This document shows positions 1 to 11,923 of a stretch of 64,000 bases of DNA, in pieces. How positions within the stretch are numbered: the stretch's first letter is position 1; each line of letters begins with the position of its first letter. The position numbers and the translations under genes were made by a program. Below the pieces are notes generated by a model that did no database searches, was not told where the DNA came from, and worked only from the letters and a program-made list of their open reading frames with translations. The stretch comes from Antedon mediterranea. Lineage: Eukaryota; Echinodermata; Crinoidea; Comatulida; Antedonidae. The stretch lies in the NCBI RefSeq assembly GCF_964355755.1, contig NC_092670.1, positions 14,693,201 through 14,757,200 on the forward strand, in the 5' to 3' direction.

Positions 1-558
1 TCTTGTGGGTCTAAGCTTTCTTTGGGCTATGTCCAATGAATTACTACTTAGTTTAATGTCTTGCCGTACTTGCCTAGCAGTCGATTAGCCTCGACTCGAC
101 ACATTTTGTGTGAAGAAGAGTGCGCGAAGGCAATCACGTGAATTTACTTAGAATCCTAGGCCTACTGTAGAAAGTATCGTATCGCAGTTGTGTAATCACT
201 TCTTGTTGCTATACGCTTGGGTGCACACGGAACAACAAATTTAACTGATGAATTATTCATGTTTATTTTGTGACGTTTCATGAAGGGGTCCCCAACTTAT
301 GTACGAAAAAAAAAAATCGCAGCCGGCCTATTAACCACCTGCGCATTTAAGACGTTTAATTTCACCAGGACAAGTAACCACCTGCGCATTTTAGAAGTTA
401 CTGTGCACATGACCGGTGGTAGACTTTTTAGTTCAGAATCATGGTTTACTCATTATCAGAAAAGAATTTGGAGTGAGTCGGCTGTGAACCTGTCAGTCAC
501 TGAAATCTCTCTATAAGTTTTATTTCTATTTAATATTGACCACAAATGTAAAACCCAC
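1..558 (-). other. Intron of gene 1
   Basis: No exon is seen. The part around 355-520 resembles the intron sequence of gene 2 around 9168-9300 (shared words such as gtgacc-ggtggtagact and attcattatcagaaaa), so it belongs to the repeated exon-intron unit of this gene family. The short plus-strand open frame at 280-516 has no recognisable product. Confidence 0.5.
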
Positions 559-3486
559 CTTTGCATTCAGCATATGATGAGCTGTATTGTCCATTATCAC
601 AAGATATTGTTGTTTCTCCTACCAATGTATAGCCAACATCACATGTGAATGTAATAGATCCTCCATGAGTATACCTACCAGTGTACTGACCATTTACAAT
701 ACTGATGGATGACTCACAGTTAGCTAGAGAAAAGGACATACACATGTACTTAGAAGTCGCTAATTTAGCTAAAGTAAATATACATTATTATTTTTCACAT
801 TATTAGTAATGTCTGAATGTATTTATTGTTACCACCTTTGCATTTCGCAAATGATGAGATCTATTTTCTCGAAGATCAGAGCACATAAAGGTACGTGTAA
901 CACTTTTCACAAATTTTCTTCTCTAAAGAAATGGTGATGGTACGGCGGTGTCAATAAGAATCTTAAACATAAATTAAAAACTGCCCAAAACAAGATGGCA
1001 CGTTTCATTTTAAATGTTGGTCCAAGGTCTCACATACGTGCCAAAAAGCTTTCCGATCTTGGGTTTCTTAATGTCAGCCTCAGAAATAAGTTTTTAAGAT
1101 TAAATTATGTTCACAAAATTCGCTATATAACTTTAATACGCCTTCTTTCCTTAAGGATAACTTTTTGTTAATTTATGATCATCATAACCATTTCACCAGG
1201 GGTACAACATTTAATTTTGTCACTCCTAAGGCTACTGGCATGGCGTTAATGATTCGACTTTTTATTTCTTAGGTATCCGTGACTGGAACAGGCTCCCCAA
1301 TTCACTCAAATCAATACAAAATAATGCAACCTTCAAAATAAAACTTAAAGAATATTTTAATAATGAACAGCTTGGAATATCAGTTTAATTAAGTTATTTT
1401 TTAATAATTATTGTTTTTTGATGTTATCTTGTCTTATATGTATTTTCTTGTTTTTTCAATTTTACTGCGTCCAACTTAATGATATATTGTACTAGGCCCA
1501 ACCACTCACTTTTTCAGTTAATACGGATTGGACCCCATTGGAAATAAGTTTACTTTTATTTGTCGACTTAATGGGTTATCCTGGTATCCTTTTTGTACAT
1601 TGTATATTTTAACTTTTGTGTATGAATATCGAATAAAATCAATCAATCAATCAATCAATCAAAAGCATCGTTACATGTCATAATTATACTGTACATTAAA
1701 TGTATGATAAGTATAAGTTTACTCAATAGCTATTGTAAAATCATGAACATTCTAACACAATATTAATTATTTCCTACAATAAAATAACCTTACCAAAACA
1801 GCGAGGAGGTTTCTCTAAAAAAACACCATTCCGACAATGTAGGTATTCATTTCCAACTAGTTTATATCCATCTAAACAATTGAACTGAATCACACCACCG
1901 TGCTTGATCGATCCATTAAAACGGTGCCATTCAAGTGGTGTCAGTTGACAATGGGCTATTAATAAAACATATGAAATAATTATTGTTTAAAAATATTACA
2001 AATGTGTTGTTAGGATGGGGCCTGTCCGCGCATTTTGAAATAATTTCTAGAAGTACAACGATTTTCCATTTTATTCTGCCCTGACATTATTGCTGTAAAT
2101 TTGTGATAAAACATTCAACAAGAGCCATACAGATTTTGAGTACTGTATACGTACATCAAATAAAATTATACAATGTAATTATAATTTTAAATTTAAAAAA
2201 AAGTAAATATAATACTGTAAATATAATAATGTAAAAATATTGAAGGATTGAAAATTTGATCCGGTGGTGTTTTATTGAAGCAATTTGGATTGAATTTCAA
2301 TTTCCAAATGCCACTCCTTATTTCAAGTTAACTGTAAAGACATTCCAATGCACTTCTAATGACTCTTTTATGAGGATTACTGTATACGTGACGTCATTAT
2401 CTTGACAGCAAATTATAATTAAAAAAATATTAGATGATTGAAGATATTAGAATAAGAACAGAACATTTATTTAATAGATATCAGTAATACTAATATTATC
2501 AACAGGTACCCACATTGTATGTATAAACAAATTCTGATCCATTTACAGAAAGTTTCTAGGACATTTTGCGCATTTAAATTTTTTTTTTTTTTGTATTTTA
2601 TATTTTGGGTTTTTTTTTTATCTAAAGATTAAAGTGATTCTAAAATTTACGGTATCACCTATTTCGTATGGTTGGCGTATTTTGTGGGGTTCGCTTTTGA
2701 GGTCTGCTTGCTTTAGAAATAGAAACACCCTGCTGGTTCAGTTGTGTTGTGCTTATTAAGTCAATTTTTTTTTAGGAGACTGTTAAAAAGTCTATCATCT
2801 ATTAAAGAATCGTGTGAACTAATTAATCAAAATAGCTTTGTTGTTTTCTATTAAAATTTGTCCCTGAATTTTAAAATAAAATACTGTGACGTAAACGTGA
2901 TAATTAATCAATACAAAATAATTATCTTGTATTTAATTATTTTATTATTAAGTGTCAATATAATTATATGTGCAATACGATTTGTTTGCGCGGATCATCT
3001 AATCTTAATGATAAATTCATGTCTATAGTTTTTTTAATGCAATAATCGAAAAATCATCAACATTTGACAAGCTATCATTTCAATACAAATCAGTTTATCG
3101 TTAAGTTATTAAATAATGCAATTATTAAACGAAATAATCATACAATATCAATTACATCTTACTTTTGTTTCTCCTGTAAGTGTAAGTCAATATACATGTC
3201 TCTGGATAATAATTTTTTTCAACTGCTAAAAAAAATCAACAATGAATCTAATTATATAGATGATTTTTTTGTTCGTAATATGTTAACTACTGTTATTGTA
3301 ATATTAATTTATATTATCGTAGTCGTCGTCCACTGATTTCCATAAAACATCGAAACCAACCCTTGAAAAAGAAAAAAACAAACAAAACAACTTACTATTA
3401 GCCGGAGATTGTGGGGGTGTATTTCCAAAAACATAGGAGTTGATCACCAGGAAAAACAAAGAAAAAACAATTATTCTTTTTCTCAT
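559..3486 (-). CDS. Gene 1: secreted CCP (sushi) protein, 5' part; continues beyond left edge
   Basis: Three exons are visible. Exon 1 (3396-3486) encodes 30 residues starting MRKRIIVFSLFFLVINSYVFG, a clear signal peptide (basic start, hydrophobic core), and ends in phase 1 at a GTAAGT donor. Exon 2 (1794-1955, 54 codons) is a CCP module with motifs HCQLTPLE, KHGGVIQFNC and a final PPRCFG. Exon 3 (559-723, 55 codons) is a CCP of the [13 protein letters not shown] type ending AECKG. All introns are phase 1 with consensus splice sites. An in-frame ATG 27 nt upstream (3511-3513) exists, but the chosen start gives the textbook signal peptide. The intron between exons 2 and 3 holds a LINE fragment and a CCP exon relic. 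CCP modules bind proteins or glycans outside cells; no specific partner can be inferred. The gene is a duplicate of gene 2 (6438-11882). Further exons should lie left of position 1. Confidence 0.8.
836..870 (-). pseudogene. Relic of a CCP exon (3' end only)
   Basis: On the minus strand the sequence reads SSFAKCKG followed by a GTGG donor, matching the end (SSYAECKG) of the neighbouring CCP exons. The rest of the module is missing and the reading frame upstream is not CCP-like. The same relic sits at the equivalent place in gene 2 (9924-9957), so it predates the gene duplication. Confidence 0.55.
927..1680 (+). mobile_element. 5'-truncated non-LTR retrotransposon (LINE) fragment
   Basis: The plus strand around 951-1130 encodes the C-terminal region typical of LINE reverse transcriptases (AQNKMARFILN, then PRSHI and LSDLGFLNV). 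After frame damage the usual tail GIRDWNRLPNSLKSIQ appears at about 1264-1388. The 3' end is a short AATC microsatellite (1635-1663), as in CR1/L2-like elements. The equivalent intron of gene 2 lacks the insert: the flanks ttcttctctaa and taattat are nearly contiguous at 10000-10020. The element therefore inserted after the gene duplication, or was lost from the other copy. It is dead: truncated and frameshifted. Confidence 0.8.
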
Positions 3487-3502
3487 TTTAGTTGATGTAC
3501 AC

Positions 3503-3527
3503 AGCACATACATAACATGTATGTGCT
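3503..3527. promoter_or_regulatory. Perfect inverted repeat just upstream of the gene 1 start
   Basis: agcacatacat and atgtatgtgct form an 11-bp perfect inverted repeat around a 3-bp centre, 17 nt upstream of the chosen ATG. It is kept unchanged upstream of gene 2 (11899-11923). It may be a 5'UTR hairpin or a dimeric protein site; the role is unknown. Confidence 0.4.
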
Positions 3528-5931
3528 ATGTATAATACGCTGGTGGCAATGATTGACTTCACAAACAAGTATCATAGTTGAAACATACTGTAAGCAAAAC
3601 AAGTTAAATATTAATGCCACGTGATGTTCAATGTATTTTCAATTGTTATAACAGCTTATCAATAAATAGTAAATTGTTTAGGCTATTATTGATGGTTAAT
3701 ATTGAATAAACTCTGCTATTGAAACTGCGATCAATTTCATATCAAAAATTAATGTATGATTACCTAGTTTGATTTACCATTATGTACTTGTAACCATGGA
3801 GCTATAAATTAGAATAATGTATAGCTCTATGCTTCAACCTTTCACCAACAAACAAGATATATTTATCTTATCTATAATTAAGAAACTGGCTTTAAAATCG
3901 AATAACATTAATGGACGAACATACAAGCAGAACCCCTATTCTGAGAACACTGATATTAAAAACAATAAACTCTGATAACACTAATAATAACACTCATTTA
4001 AAAAAAAACTATTTTAATCTCCGAGTATAGTAACAAACATAAATAGTTTATTAATAGGGGTTTTCTCGAGAAACAAGAAACCCATGCCATCCAACATTCA
4101 ACTTATATTGTAACGTTTTCAATGCATTGTAAGAGTAAGTTAAAACCATTTACTGTCAAGCAATGTTTCTACAGAGTAAGGTTATGATTTAGATATAAAT
4201 ATAAAATTAGATATGGAAATAAAACTACATTATTTTCAATAAAAGCCTTTCATAGAAAATTTCAGTTGCGTACCTTTATTGAACGTCATATCCGAACGGT
4301 ATAGAACTCATTAAATAATTATAATTTCTGGGTTTTTTTTTTCAACTGGAGGTACAATTTATTCACGATATCTAGTAGTATGTACTCCGTCTCCGCTGTC
4401 AGACATGCCTACGGGGTGATCCTGGGATGGGCTGTCCTATGCTAAATACATCGTCTCCGTCACGCTCATATCCGTCACATTTCCCAATGTTTCGTTGTGA
4501 CGGAGATGACGGCCTTTTGTTGTTGCCAGGGCCTTTTTCTGTTGTACATTTTGTATATCCATGGAGAATTCTCCATGATATATCTTTATTATGTTATTAC
4601 ATTGTATATATATATATGTGACTCTGGCCAATAAACATATTCAAATCAAATTTTAAAGTCATTTCCGTCGCATCATTTTGAGGTTCGTACATATCCGTCA
4701 CGGTTTAATCTCCGTCACATGGATATTTTATCCTTTTAAATAAATCCTAAAATATTTCAGTAATGAACGCAACTATGTGGTATAAATGAAATATAAACAA
4801 TATTCTTATACTATGTCAATGGTTAGTAATATTAGTTGTAAATTTTGTAAAACATCAGTCATAGGCCTACTATTTTTTTAAATTAATATTTTTTGGAATT
4901 ATAGTAAATGGTTTTGAACATATAACATCATACTAATAAATGCTAAAACAGTCATTTTTTTATTAATCGAGAAAAAAATACTGTATAGTATCAAACAATT
5001 AATAATGGAAATAGTTTTATAATTCCTAATCCGTTATTTTTTCTATCTTTGTATATTCCATGTGACGGATATGACAGCAACATGAAACCATGTTCGAATA
5101 AATACAAATTATATAATAAAGATTGCGCCAAACATACGCTTGCCATGTAATACATGTTCATTTATCTGAATAAACTTTAACAATTAAAAAAAAAGTTTTA
5201 TAATCGATTTTTTATGAACCTGAAATTAGACACTTACTGAAGAATGACCCATTCATATTAACGGAATAATACAGGTGTTCATAAGACAAAAAATATTTCT
5301 TACAAAAAACGCTGCTCGCTTATTTATGTAACAGTTTTAAAGATATATTGTCCCTCTGAAAAATATTTTTTATTTCAAATTTGTTTTTGAATGTGTCATT
5401 TTATTGTCACATAATAGTTATTTTACCTGAAAAAATGTAATTTAAAACAAAAAATATTAAATTGTCTGTCAGACAATCAGACAATGGGTTATAATTAAAC
5501 GTTTCTTTTCTCTTTTTATACGTGAATAAATATTATTTTTTTGTTACAGAAGTGATAACTTTGATATGAAACACGGACTAAATTTCTTTCACTTTAGTTT
5601 ATTTTATTGCTAAGGTCAAGTCTGGGGGTCACTTCATCACGCCTAGATACTTCAAGTGTGAAGTATCCTATTACAAACAAAACTTTAATGGACTGTTTTG
5701 ATAATAATTCAATGATTATCTGACAGCGAATTATATATATCGGTCAAATACCAGAAATGCTTTGGGATTTGTAATTTTAGCATGACGTGTCCTAATAGAC
5801 TCTCTTTTTTGGGTCCAGCAGCTGGGACCTATAAAGTATAGTCGCGTTTCCATTTTCGCAAAAACGTCAGTCTCTTTAGTACTATAACTGCTGCTTGCTT
5901 TCTGCTTATAAAGGAGTCATCTCTTGTGATG
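3528..5931. repeat. Upstream region of gene 1, left copy of segmental duplication
   Basis: No gene is seen. This stretch matches 11924-14700 almost base for base, apart from small indels and a LINE insert in the right copy. It contains a word family around gtgacggagatgacgg and ccgtcac (4387-4730). At 5270-5931 is a repeat found again in inverted orientation at about 17856-18460, and as a diverged trace at 34855-35045. The match to the right copy stops at ttgtgatg (5931/14700). The two short overlapping open frames at 4427-4631 lie in repeat sequence and are not convincing genes. Confidence 0.7.
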
Positions 5932-6437
5932 AAATGAAAAATAAAGATGAAAAAAATCAAATTTTGAATAGCCCGTTTTGTAGTTAACATAAAGTTATTC
6001 ACTTCCACCGAAAAAAAATCCGAAAAAAATATTGATTTCGCTTATAAAAAAATCAAAATAAGTTTACCATTTTTTCGAACTCATCGGCTCAGAAATTAAG
6101 CCGGTAGAGCTAACTCATACATATGCATGATATGTTAATGAGCATCCACACAGCAGAGATCTGATCTAACAATGGACGATGCACGTTGTATGTACAACAA
6201 CACCACCAGAGATCGACGCGACTCGACTGTGGGTTTCCCTGGCCTGATCGTATAAATATGTAAAGCTGAGCTGTTAATTTGTCGGTAAGTAGGCCTAGAC
6301 GGTTATTTTAAATATAATAATATATATAACGCAATAATAACAGGAAGGTAAATTAATTAACTTAGCCTGGGATTTTTTCAGTTCAGGGCTAGGCCTAGAA
6401 TAATTAATACATGCTGCTGCATATTACTAATACTAGG
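5932..6437. other. Intergenic, nothing recognised
   Basis: AT-rich sequence between the right edge of the left duplicated segment and the proposed last exon of gene 2. No CCP exon, repeat or RNA gene was recognised. Confidence 0.5.
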
Positions 6438-6550
6438 CTAGTATCCGTAGCAACATGATGGAGGTATAAAATGGTACTCCCAAAGATGCCAATCACCCCA
6501 TGAACCTCCATGATCAGCCCAACGACTGTTGCATATGTATAGACGATTAT
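6438..6550 (-). CDS. Candidate terminal exon of gene 2, Trp-rich, with stop codon
   Basis: A strong acceptor (pyrimidine run then ATTACAG) is followed by a phase-1-compatible frame of 36 codons ending in TAG. The peptide begins NRLYIC, contains RWADHGGSWGDWHLW and ends SCCYGY. It has five Trp and four Cys in 36 residues. NxRLYxC followed by GxWGDW loosely recalls the repeat of vitelline membrane outer layer protein 1 (VMO-I), but one short exon cannot establish that. The exon fits the phase of the upstream CCP exons and would supply the missing stop. It could also be an unrelated relic. Confidence 0.4.
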
Positions 6551-9500
6551 CTGTAATAAAAAAAAATGTCTGAGTTCACATGTGTAATGTATTCAAAACA
6601 AAGGCAGTGTTAACAGGGGTACCCGACAGGGGTACGCAACGGGTTTTTTAAATAATATTGTGTATATGTAAATCAATTGTGTTGCGTAGCACTGTGTAAA
6701 TTATATTAAATCATACTGTTAAGTTATAGAAACAGTGCTCATATTCGGAACATGATCTTATAATCGCGTCGAGCCTCAATTGATTGTGAGGGCGTTTGTT
6801 GCATGAGAGAATCTAACTTGTGGGTGAAAATCTGCGATAATACCATATATGTTTTTCCTAAGGGAGGTGAATTAATTTGAAATATGGCTCTGTGGTCTAG
6901 TGGTATGATACTCGCCCTGTAAGCGAAAGGTCGCCGGTTCAAATCCCGTCAGAGACATATATTCATAGAACTAAAAAAATATGCCGATGAGCTATGCTCG
7001 ACGGGATTATAAGATCAAAGAAGATAGCTTGGTAGATATAAACAATTTTGGAATAAAACTAAAAAAACAGCTTAAATGATGGTTAATATTGAAATTTAAA
7101 TTTAGGTAGTCAATGGAGTAATTTTACCGATCTGTGAGTACCCTATGTTCCTAGTGTTAAGTCCAAAAGTTATGTCATCTTTGTAACATATACTGTAAAT
7201 GTATTTTCTATTCAATACAGAGACAATGTGAAAAGTGATAACCACCAGCTTACCTCAAAAGATGTAAGAAGTTTACGTGAATGAGGACAAGCAATGTACA
7301 CGTGACCGATGGTAGACTATTTTTATTTTATTCTTATAAAAAAATAATTTATAATACCAGATCCACAACGTGAGTCGGTTGCGAAGCTACCAATGAATGC
7401 ATTCTATAAACTGATATTTCTATGTAGGCCTATATGGCAATAATGTAAAACCCACCTTTGCATTCTGGATAGGATGAGCTGTATTTTCCATTTCGACACG
7501 TTATTTTTGATTTTCCAACCAATGTATAACAAGCATCACATGTGAATGCAATGGATCCTCCATGAGTATAGCTACCAGAGTACTGACCATTTACAATACT
7601 GATGGATGATTCACAATTAGCTGGAAATATTAAGTAGTATATTAGGAAGCTTAATGTTTCTTGCATTAAAACTTATTCCTATTGGTGAACTTTATAAAAA
7701 TAAGCTTTCAGAAACATGTTGTTTGTGTTTTAGTAGTATTAGTCACTTATATAGCCAGCAATGTACACGTGACCGATGGTAGACTTGCTATTCTATGGTT
7801 TATTCATTATCAGAAAATACTTTATAATACCAGAACCACAGAATAGTGAGGCGATTGCGAACATATGCTACTAAAATCGCTCTATACCGTAACTGATAGT
7901 TCTATGTAGGCCTATATGACAATAATGTAAAACCCACCTTTGCATTCTGGATAGGATGAGCTGTATTTTCCATTTCCACACGTTATTGTTGATTTTCCCA
8001 CCAATGTATAACCAGCATCACATGTGAATGTAATGGATCCTCCATGAGTATAGCTACCAGTGTACTGCCCATTTACGATGCTTATGGATGATTCACAGTT
8101 AGCTGGGGAGAGGACACACAGATGCATTTAGAAGTCGCAAGTATGCGATTGTGGCTAAGGTCCATAGAGACTCTTTGGGAAAACAAAATATACCAACATA
8201 TATAGTAATACCTACCTTTGCATTCAGCATACGATGAGCTATATTGTCCATTATCACAAGTTATTGTTGTTTCTCCTACCAATGTATAACCAGCATCACA
8301 TGTGAATGTAATGGATCCTCCATGAGTATAGCTACCAAAGTACTGACCATTTACAATACTGATGGACGATTCACAATTAGCTGGAAATATCAAGTAGTAT
8401 ATTAGGAAGCTTAATGTTTCTTGCATTAAAACTTATTCTTATTGGTGAACTTTATAAAAATAAGCTTTCAGAAACATGTTGTTTGTGTTTTAGTAGTATT
8501 AGTCACTTATATAGCCAGCAATGTACACGTGACCGATGGTAGACTTGCTATTCTATGGTTTATTCATTATCAGAAAATACTGTATAATACCAGAACCACA
8601 GAATAGTGAGGCGATTGCGAACATAATGCTACTAAAATCGCTCTATAACTGATATTTCTATGTAGGCCTATATGGCAATAATGTAAAACCCACCTTTGCA
8701 TTCTGGATAGGATGAGCTGTATTTTCCATTTCCACAAGTTATTGTTGATTTTCCCACCAATGTATAACCAACATCACATGTGAATGTAATGGATCCTCCA
8801 TGAGTATAGCTACCAGTGTACTGACCATTTACAGTGCTAATGGATGACTCACAGTTAGCTGAAGATATTAGGTAATTTTATTAGGAAGCTTTTATAATGT
8901 TTCTTGCATTTAAACTTATTTCTGTTGGTGAACTGTGTCAACATATGCTTTCCTAAACCTTTTGTTGGGTTGTCGCAGTATCATCTATTTATATAGCGCA
9001 GCCTATTCACGAAGATCACAGCGCCAAAGATATTAACGCTTTCAATAATATTATTAATCTCTAAAAGTTATGTCTTCTTGTTTGCAACATAAACTGTACA
9101 TGTCTTTATTTTCTATTCAAGACAGACAATTTGAACTGTGGATCTCAAAGAATTTAAGAAGTTGAAGTTCACCGGGACAAGCAATGTAAATGTGACCGGC
9201 GGTAGACTTTCTATTCTATGGTTGATTCATTATCAGAAAAGACTCTATTACAGAACCTTGAACTGAGTCGTTTGCGAACCTATGCCAATGAACTCCCTTT
9301 ATAAATGTTATTTCTATGTAGGCCTATATGGCCACAAATGTAAACCCACCTTTGCATTCCGGATATGTTGAGTTGTATTGTCCATTATCACAAGTTATTG
9401 TTGTTTCTCCTTCTAATGTATAACCAGCACCACATGTGAATGTAATGGATCCTCTATGAGTATAGCTACCAGTGTACTGACCATTTACAATACTGATTGA

Positions 9501-11882
9501 TGACTCACAGTTAGCTATGGAGAAAGTTTTATCATATATCATTAATAAATGGCACTAAAATGTCATTGCCTAAAACTTTCAAGTAATAGACAATGTGCAA
9601 CTAATATTAAATTATAATACGTGTTCAAGACATTGCATACATACCTTTACATACAGCATATGATGAGCTGTATTGTCCATTATCACAAGTTATTGTTGTT
9701 TCTCCTACCAATGTATAACCAACATCACATGTGAATGTAATGGATCCTCCGTGAATATAGCTACCAGAGTACTGACCGTTTACAATACTGATGAACGATT
9801 TACAGTTAGCTAGAGAAAAGTACATACACATGTATTTAGAAGTCGCTAATTTTAGCTAAGGTAAATATACATTTATTATTTTTCACATTATTAGTAATGT
9901 GTGAATGTATTTATTGTTACCACCTTTGCATTTCGCAATTGATAAGCTCTATTTTCTCGAAGATCAGAGCACATAAAGGTACGTGAACACTTTTCTCAAT
10001 TCTTCTTCTCTAATTATGTTGTACATTCAATGTATGATAAGTATAATTTTACCCATTAGCTATTCTAATTCTAACACAATATTAAGTTAAATTTCCTATA
10101 ATAAAATAACCTTACCAAAACAGTGAGGAGGTTCCTCTAAAAAAACACCATTTCGACAGTGTAAATAATCATTTCCAACTAGTTTATATCCATCCAAACA
10201 ATCGTACTGAATCACGCCACCGTGCTTGATCGAACCATTAAAACGACCGTTTTCAAGTGGTGTCGGTTGACAATGGGCTATTAATAAACCATATGAAATA
10301 ATTATTCTTTAAAAATATTATAAATGTGTTGTTAGGATGGGGCGTTCCCGCGCCTTTTGAAATAATTTCTAGAAAGTACACTAATTTTCCCTTTTATTCT
10401 GCCCCTGACATTATTGCATAGAAGGCCTATTGATCATTGCGAGAAGAATGAAAAAATGGTTTTCATGAAAACCATTGAAAAAGAATAAACAAAACACGAG
10501 ATCTGTAAATTTGTGATAAACCATTAAACAAGAACCATACAGATTTTACATATACAGTACTGTATACGTAAATCAAATAAAATTATACAATGTAATTATA
10601 AATTTAAATTATAAAAAAGTAAATATACTACTGTAAATATGATAATGTAAAAATATTGAAAGATTCAAAATTTGAAGATCCGGTGGTGTTTTGTTGAAGC
10701 AATTTGGTTTGAATTTCAATTTCCAACTACCACTCCTTATTTCAAGTTGTAAAGACATTCCAATGCACTTCAAATGACTCTTTTATGAGGATATTGTGAC
10801 GTCATTATCTTGACAGCAATTTGTAATAAAAATTAGATGATTAAAGATTTTAGAATAAACATAATATTTATTTAAAAATTGTAAGTAGGAAATACTAATA
10901 TTATCAAAAGAAAATGACAGGTACCCAAATTATATGTTTAAACAAATTCTGATCCATTTAGAGAAAATTTCCAGGACATTTTGAGCATTTAAAAATGCGG
11001 TGCATGTTTTTTTTATCTAAAGATTAAAGCGACCAATTTCTTTTAATATAATCCTAAAATTTACGGTATCACCTATTTCGTAGGGTTGGCGTATTTTGTG
11101 GGGTTCGCTTTTGAGGTCTGCTTGCTTTAGAAATAGAAACACTGCTGGTTCAGTCGTGTTGTGCTTATTAAGTCAATTTTTTAGGAGACTGTTATAAAGT
11201 CTATTCATCTATTAATGAACTGATAATAAGAATCGTGTGAACTAATTAATCAAAATAGCTTTTGTTTTTTTCTATTAAAATTTTACTCTGAATTTTAAAA
11301 TAAAATATAACTGACGTAAACGTGATAAATAATCAATACAAATTAATTATCTTGTATTTATTTATTTTATTATTAAGTGTCAATATAATTATATGTGCAA
11401 TACGATTTGTTTGCGCGGATCATCTAATCTTAAAGATAAATTGTATGTCTATAGTTTTTTTAATGCAATATTAAAAAAATCACCAACATTTGACAAGCTA
11501 TCATTTCAATACAAATCAGTTTATCGTTAAGTTATTAAATAATGCAATTATTAAATGAAATAATCATACAATCTCAATTACATCTTACTTTTGTTTCTCC
11601 TGTAAGTGTAAGTGAGTATACATGTCTCTGGATAATAAGAATCATTTTTTTCAACTGCTAAAAAAAATCAATAATTAATCTAATTATATAGATGATTTTT
11701 ATCATAATATGTTGCAATATGTTAACTACTGCTATTGTATATTATCGTAGTCGTCGTACAACAAAAGAAAAAAACAAACAAATCAACTTACTATTATCCG
11801 GAGATTGTGGGGGTGTATTTCCAAAAACATAGGAGTTGATCACCAGGAAAAACAAAGAAAAAACAATTATTCTTTTTCTCAT
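6438..11882 (-). CDS. Gene 2: secreted protein with seven CCP modules and a possible Trp-rich tail
   Basis: Exon 1 (11792-11882) is a signal peptide nearly identical to gene 1. CCP exons follow at 10116-10277, 9645-9809, 9350-9514, 8694-8858, 8216-8380, 7938-8102 and 7456-7620. All are 162 or 165 nt with phase-1 introns. The first CCP is distinct (HCQPTPLENGRF, ending PPHCFG). The other six are near-copies of one type ([13 protein letters not shown] ... SSSYPECKG or SSSYAECKG). The last two exon pairs form a tandem unit of about 760 bp that includes their introns (the 7620-7800 intron matches 8380-8590). A possible final exon is 6438-6550 (see separate entry). The predicted product is about 455 residues, secreted, with no membrane segment. 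The tail exon is the least certain part; the CCP exons themselves are secure. Confidence 0.78.
6887..6958 (+). tRNA. tRNA-like sequence, probable pseudogene (anticodon region TGT)
   Basis: The sequence has an A box (tggtctagtggtatgata) and a B box (ggttcaaatcc) correctly spaced, and acceptor strands GGCTCTG/CAGAGAC with one mismatch. The anticodon arm TCGC-CCTGTAA-GCGA puts TGT at the anticodon, with C instead of the invariant T at position 33. The T stem also has a mismatch. It most resembles a decayed tRNA-Pro or tRNA-Thr copy or a tRNA-derived SINE head. It lies in the last proposed intron of gene 2. Confidence 0.5.
9924..9957 (-). pseudogene. Relic of a CCP exon (3' end only), gene 2 copy
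   Basis: The minus strand reads IAKCKG before a GTGGTAAC donor, matching the relic at 836-870 in gene 1. No complete CCP can be read upstream. Confidence 0.5.
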
Positions 11883-11898
11883 TTTAGTTGATGTACAC

Positions 11899-11923
11899 AG
11901 CACATACATAACATGTATGTGCT
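11899..11923. promoter_or_regulatory. Perfect inverted repeat just upstream of the gene 2 start
   Basis: Same 11-bp inverted repeat with a 3-bp centre as at 3503-3527, again 17 nt upstream of the ATG of the signal-peptide exon. Confidence 0.4.

Noticed and set aside
1635-1663. AATC short direct repeats considered as a CRISPR-like or satellite array
   Set aside because: A 4-bp microsatellite at the 3' end of a LINE fragment; no spacers.
4427-4631. Overlapping open frames on both strands, repeated at 12800-13027
   Set aside because: They are in duplicated non-coding upstream sequence; the frame end differs between copies and there is no domain.
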